DNA from: Burkholderiales bacterium
GTDB lineage: Bacteria > Pseudomonadota > Gammaproteobacteria > Burkholderiales > Casimicrobiaceae
Direction: 5' to 3'
Length of the DNA: 6,630 nucleotides
Assembly (NCBI GenBank): GCA_031283405.1
Contig: JAITBX010000112.1
Location: 1-6,630 of the forward strand
Translations under genes and position numbers: made by a program
The notes under the pieces: model-generated
Told to the model about the DNA's origin: nothing
Database searches by the model: none
What the model saw: the letters and a program-made list of their open reading frames with translations, nothing else
Part shown: positions 5,589-6,630 of the stretch, one piece after another
How positions within the stretch are numbered: the first letter of the stretch is position 1
Layout of the letters: every line of letters begins with the position of its first letter

Positions 5589-6630
5589 GTGACGACACCG
5601 AAGCCACGCATCTCCATCGTTCGTCGCCGCTTGTTGCGAAGCGGTTTGCTGGCGTCGGGGTGGCTGTTGTTGCCGCCGGTGTGCGCCGTTGCGGCGCCAA
5701 AAACGCAACCGCCGGCGCACCCAACAGCGCCGCCGAAGCCAACGGAAAAAATTTCTTCTGCCCGTTTATGGCCTGCCGAGGAATACACGCGGCTGGTGAT
5801 CGAAACGCCGCACGCCGTCACTTTCAAAATGACGCAGTTGCAGGAGCCTTGCCGGCTAGTGCTCGACATCGAGAATGTCGAGCTGTCTCCCGAACTGACG
5901 GCGCTGCCCTCGCTCTTGCAGCACAGCGATCCGTACATTCTGGGCATTCGGCTGGGACAGCGCGATTCAAATGTCTTGCGGTTGGTGCTTGATCTCAAAA
6001 ATCGGGTCGATCCGAAACTTTTCACCTTGAAGCCGGTGGCGCAGTTCGGCTATCGGCTGGTGCTGGACATTTATCCTGTCGAGCGGCTCGATCCGTTGCT
6101 GTTGCTGATAAAGGAATTTGAAAACGACAACAACGTGTCGGCGCTGGAACAAAAGTACGCCGACGATGAGGCGCTGCTGGCGCTGGTGCGCGAGTATGAA
6201 AAACGCGGCGAGAAAAACAGCGGGAAAGTCAGCGCGGGCGATACGAAAACGTCTTCAACAAAAACGCCGCCGGAAAAAAAACCGCCGCCTCCCGCAACGG
6301 GAAAACCTCCGGTCAAGCCAACCAAGCAGCGCCCCATCATCGTGATGCTGGATCCCGGCCACGGCGGCGAAGACCCGGGCGCAATCGGCCGCAAGAAAAC
6401 GCTGGAAAAAAATGTGGTGCTGTCGACTGCCCGCCGCGTCAAGAAGTTGATCGACGCCGAGCCGAACATGCGGGCTGTCTTGACGCGCGACGGCGATTTT
6501 TTTGTGCCGCTCCATCAGCGCGTCGAAAAAGCGCGGCGCGTGCAAGCCGATTTGATGGTGTCGATCCACGCGGACGCTTTCACCAACACCAGCGCGCGCG
6601 GCTCCTCGGTGTTCGCGTTGTCGGAGCGCG
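5589..6630 (+). CDS. amiC: Periplasmic N-acetylmuramoyl-L-alanine amidase, AmiC/AmiB type, 3' end missing
   Basis: This enzyme cuts the bond between MurNAc and the stem peptide and splits septal peptidoglycan during daughter-cell separation. The 347 visible codons run off the window. Residues 1-35 form a signal peptide with RRRLL at 12-16 and a moderately hydrophobic stretch ending AVA. This resembles the Tat signal of E. coli AmiC; cleavage after A35 is likely. Residues 66-163 are an AMIN domain (ILGIRLGQRDSNVLRLVLDL), which targets the division site. A charged, Lys/Pro-rich linker spans about 164-248. The Amidase_3 domain starts near 249 with LDPGHGGEDPGAIG. Its zinc ligands are H258, E273 and H327 (VSIHAD). 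The catalytic glutamate near the C-terminus is beyond the window. By position after tsaE it is syntenic to E. coli amiB, but the leader is AmiC-like, so the symbol is provisional. Confidence 0.92.
   Translation, partial: MTTPKPRISIVRRRLLRSGLLASGWLLLPPVCAVAAPKTQPPAHPTAPPKPTEKISSARLWPAEEYTRLVIETPHAVTFKMTQLQEPCRLVLDIENVELSPELTALPSLLQHSDPYILGIRLGQRDSNVLRLVLDLKNRVDPKLFTLKPVAQFGYRLVLDIYPVERLDPLLLLIKEFENDNNVSALEQKYADDEALLALVREYEKRGEKNSGKVSAGDTKTSSTKTPPEKKPPPPATGKPPVKPTKQRPIIVMLDPGHGGEDPGAIGRKKTLEKNVVLSTARRVKKLIDAEPNMRAVLTRDGDFFVPLHQRVEKARRVQADLMVSIHADAFTNTSARGSSVFALSER

Noticed and set aside
5232..5592. Small + strand frames over the gap between tsaE and the amidase
   Set aside because: They translate hairpin repeats (SPACGRG..., LPLWGKE...), overlap tsaE in another frame, and show no coding character.
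5333..6025. A 230-codon - strand frame opposite the amidase start and repeats
   Set aside because: It is antisense to the AMIN domain and includes repeat translation (PTLPLPQRGR); the + strand amidase explains the region.

Overview
The window reads as a chromosomal piece of a moderately GC-rich member of the Pseudomonadota, most likely a betaproteobacterium. The main reasons are the tsaE–amidase gene pair, a Tat-type signal peptide on the amidase, and two classes of short palindromic repeats in the gaps. Assignment below phylum is inference. All genes I can support lie on the + strand.

Left half (1-3950): a C4-dicarboxylate / fumarate respiration locus. It starts inside the 3' end of a fumarate reductase (or succinate dehydrogenase) flavoprotein gene, frdA. 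The iron-sulfur subunit gene frdB follows with essentially no gap and has the cysteine spacing of the Wolinella-type quinol:fumarate reductase. A strong intrinsic terminator closes that unit. Next come aspA (aspartate ammonia-lyase) and, 24 bases later, a DcuA-type C4-dicarboxylate exchanger. Together these could take up aspartate, deaminate it to fumarate, reduce fumarate to succinate with quinol electrons, and exchange succinate for more substrate.

Middle (3951-4825): a gap filled with palindromic repeats, a 139-residue TPR-like protein that I cannot name, and a second gap. The second gap holds a perfect 11-bp inverted repeat plus a third, related half-site, and looks like an operator region upstream of tsaE.

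Right half (4826-6630): tsaE, the ATPase of the tRNA t6A-modification machinery, with a very AT-rich tract of about 60 bp inside its reading frame. A 280-bp gap follows, packed with hairpin repeats, including two copies facing each other. The window ends inside a periplasmic N-acetylmuramoyl-L-alanine amidase (AmiC/AmiB type) that starts at GTG 5589 and runs off the end.

I see no CRISPR array, transposase, phage gene, tRNA or rRNA, and no convincing new multi-gene system. The points most worth a second look are the AT-rich tract in tsaE, the half-site cluster upstream of it, the unnamed TPR-like gene, and the paired repeats between tsaE and the amidase.
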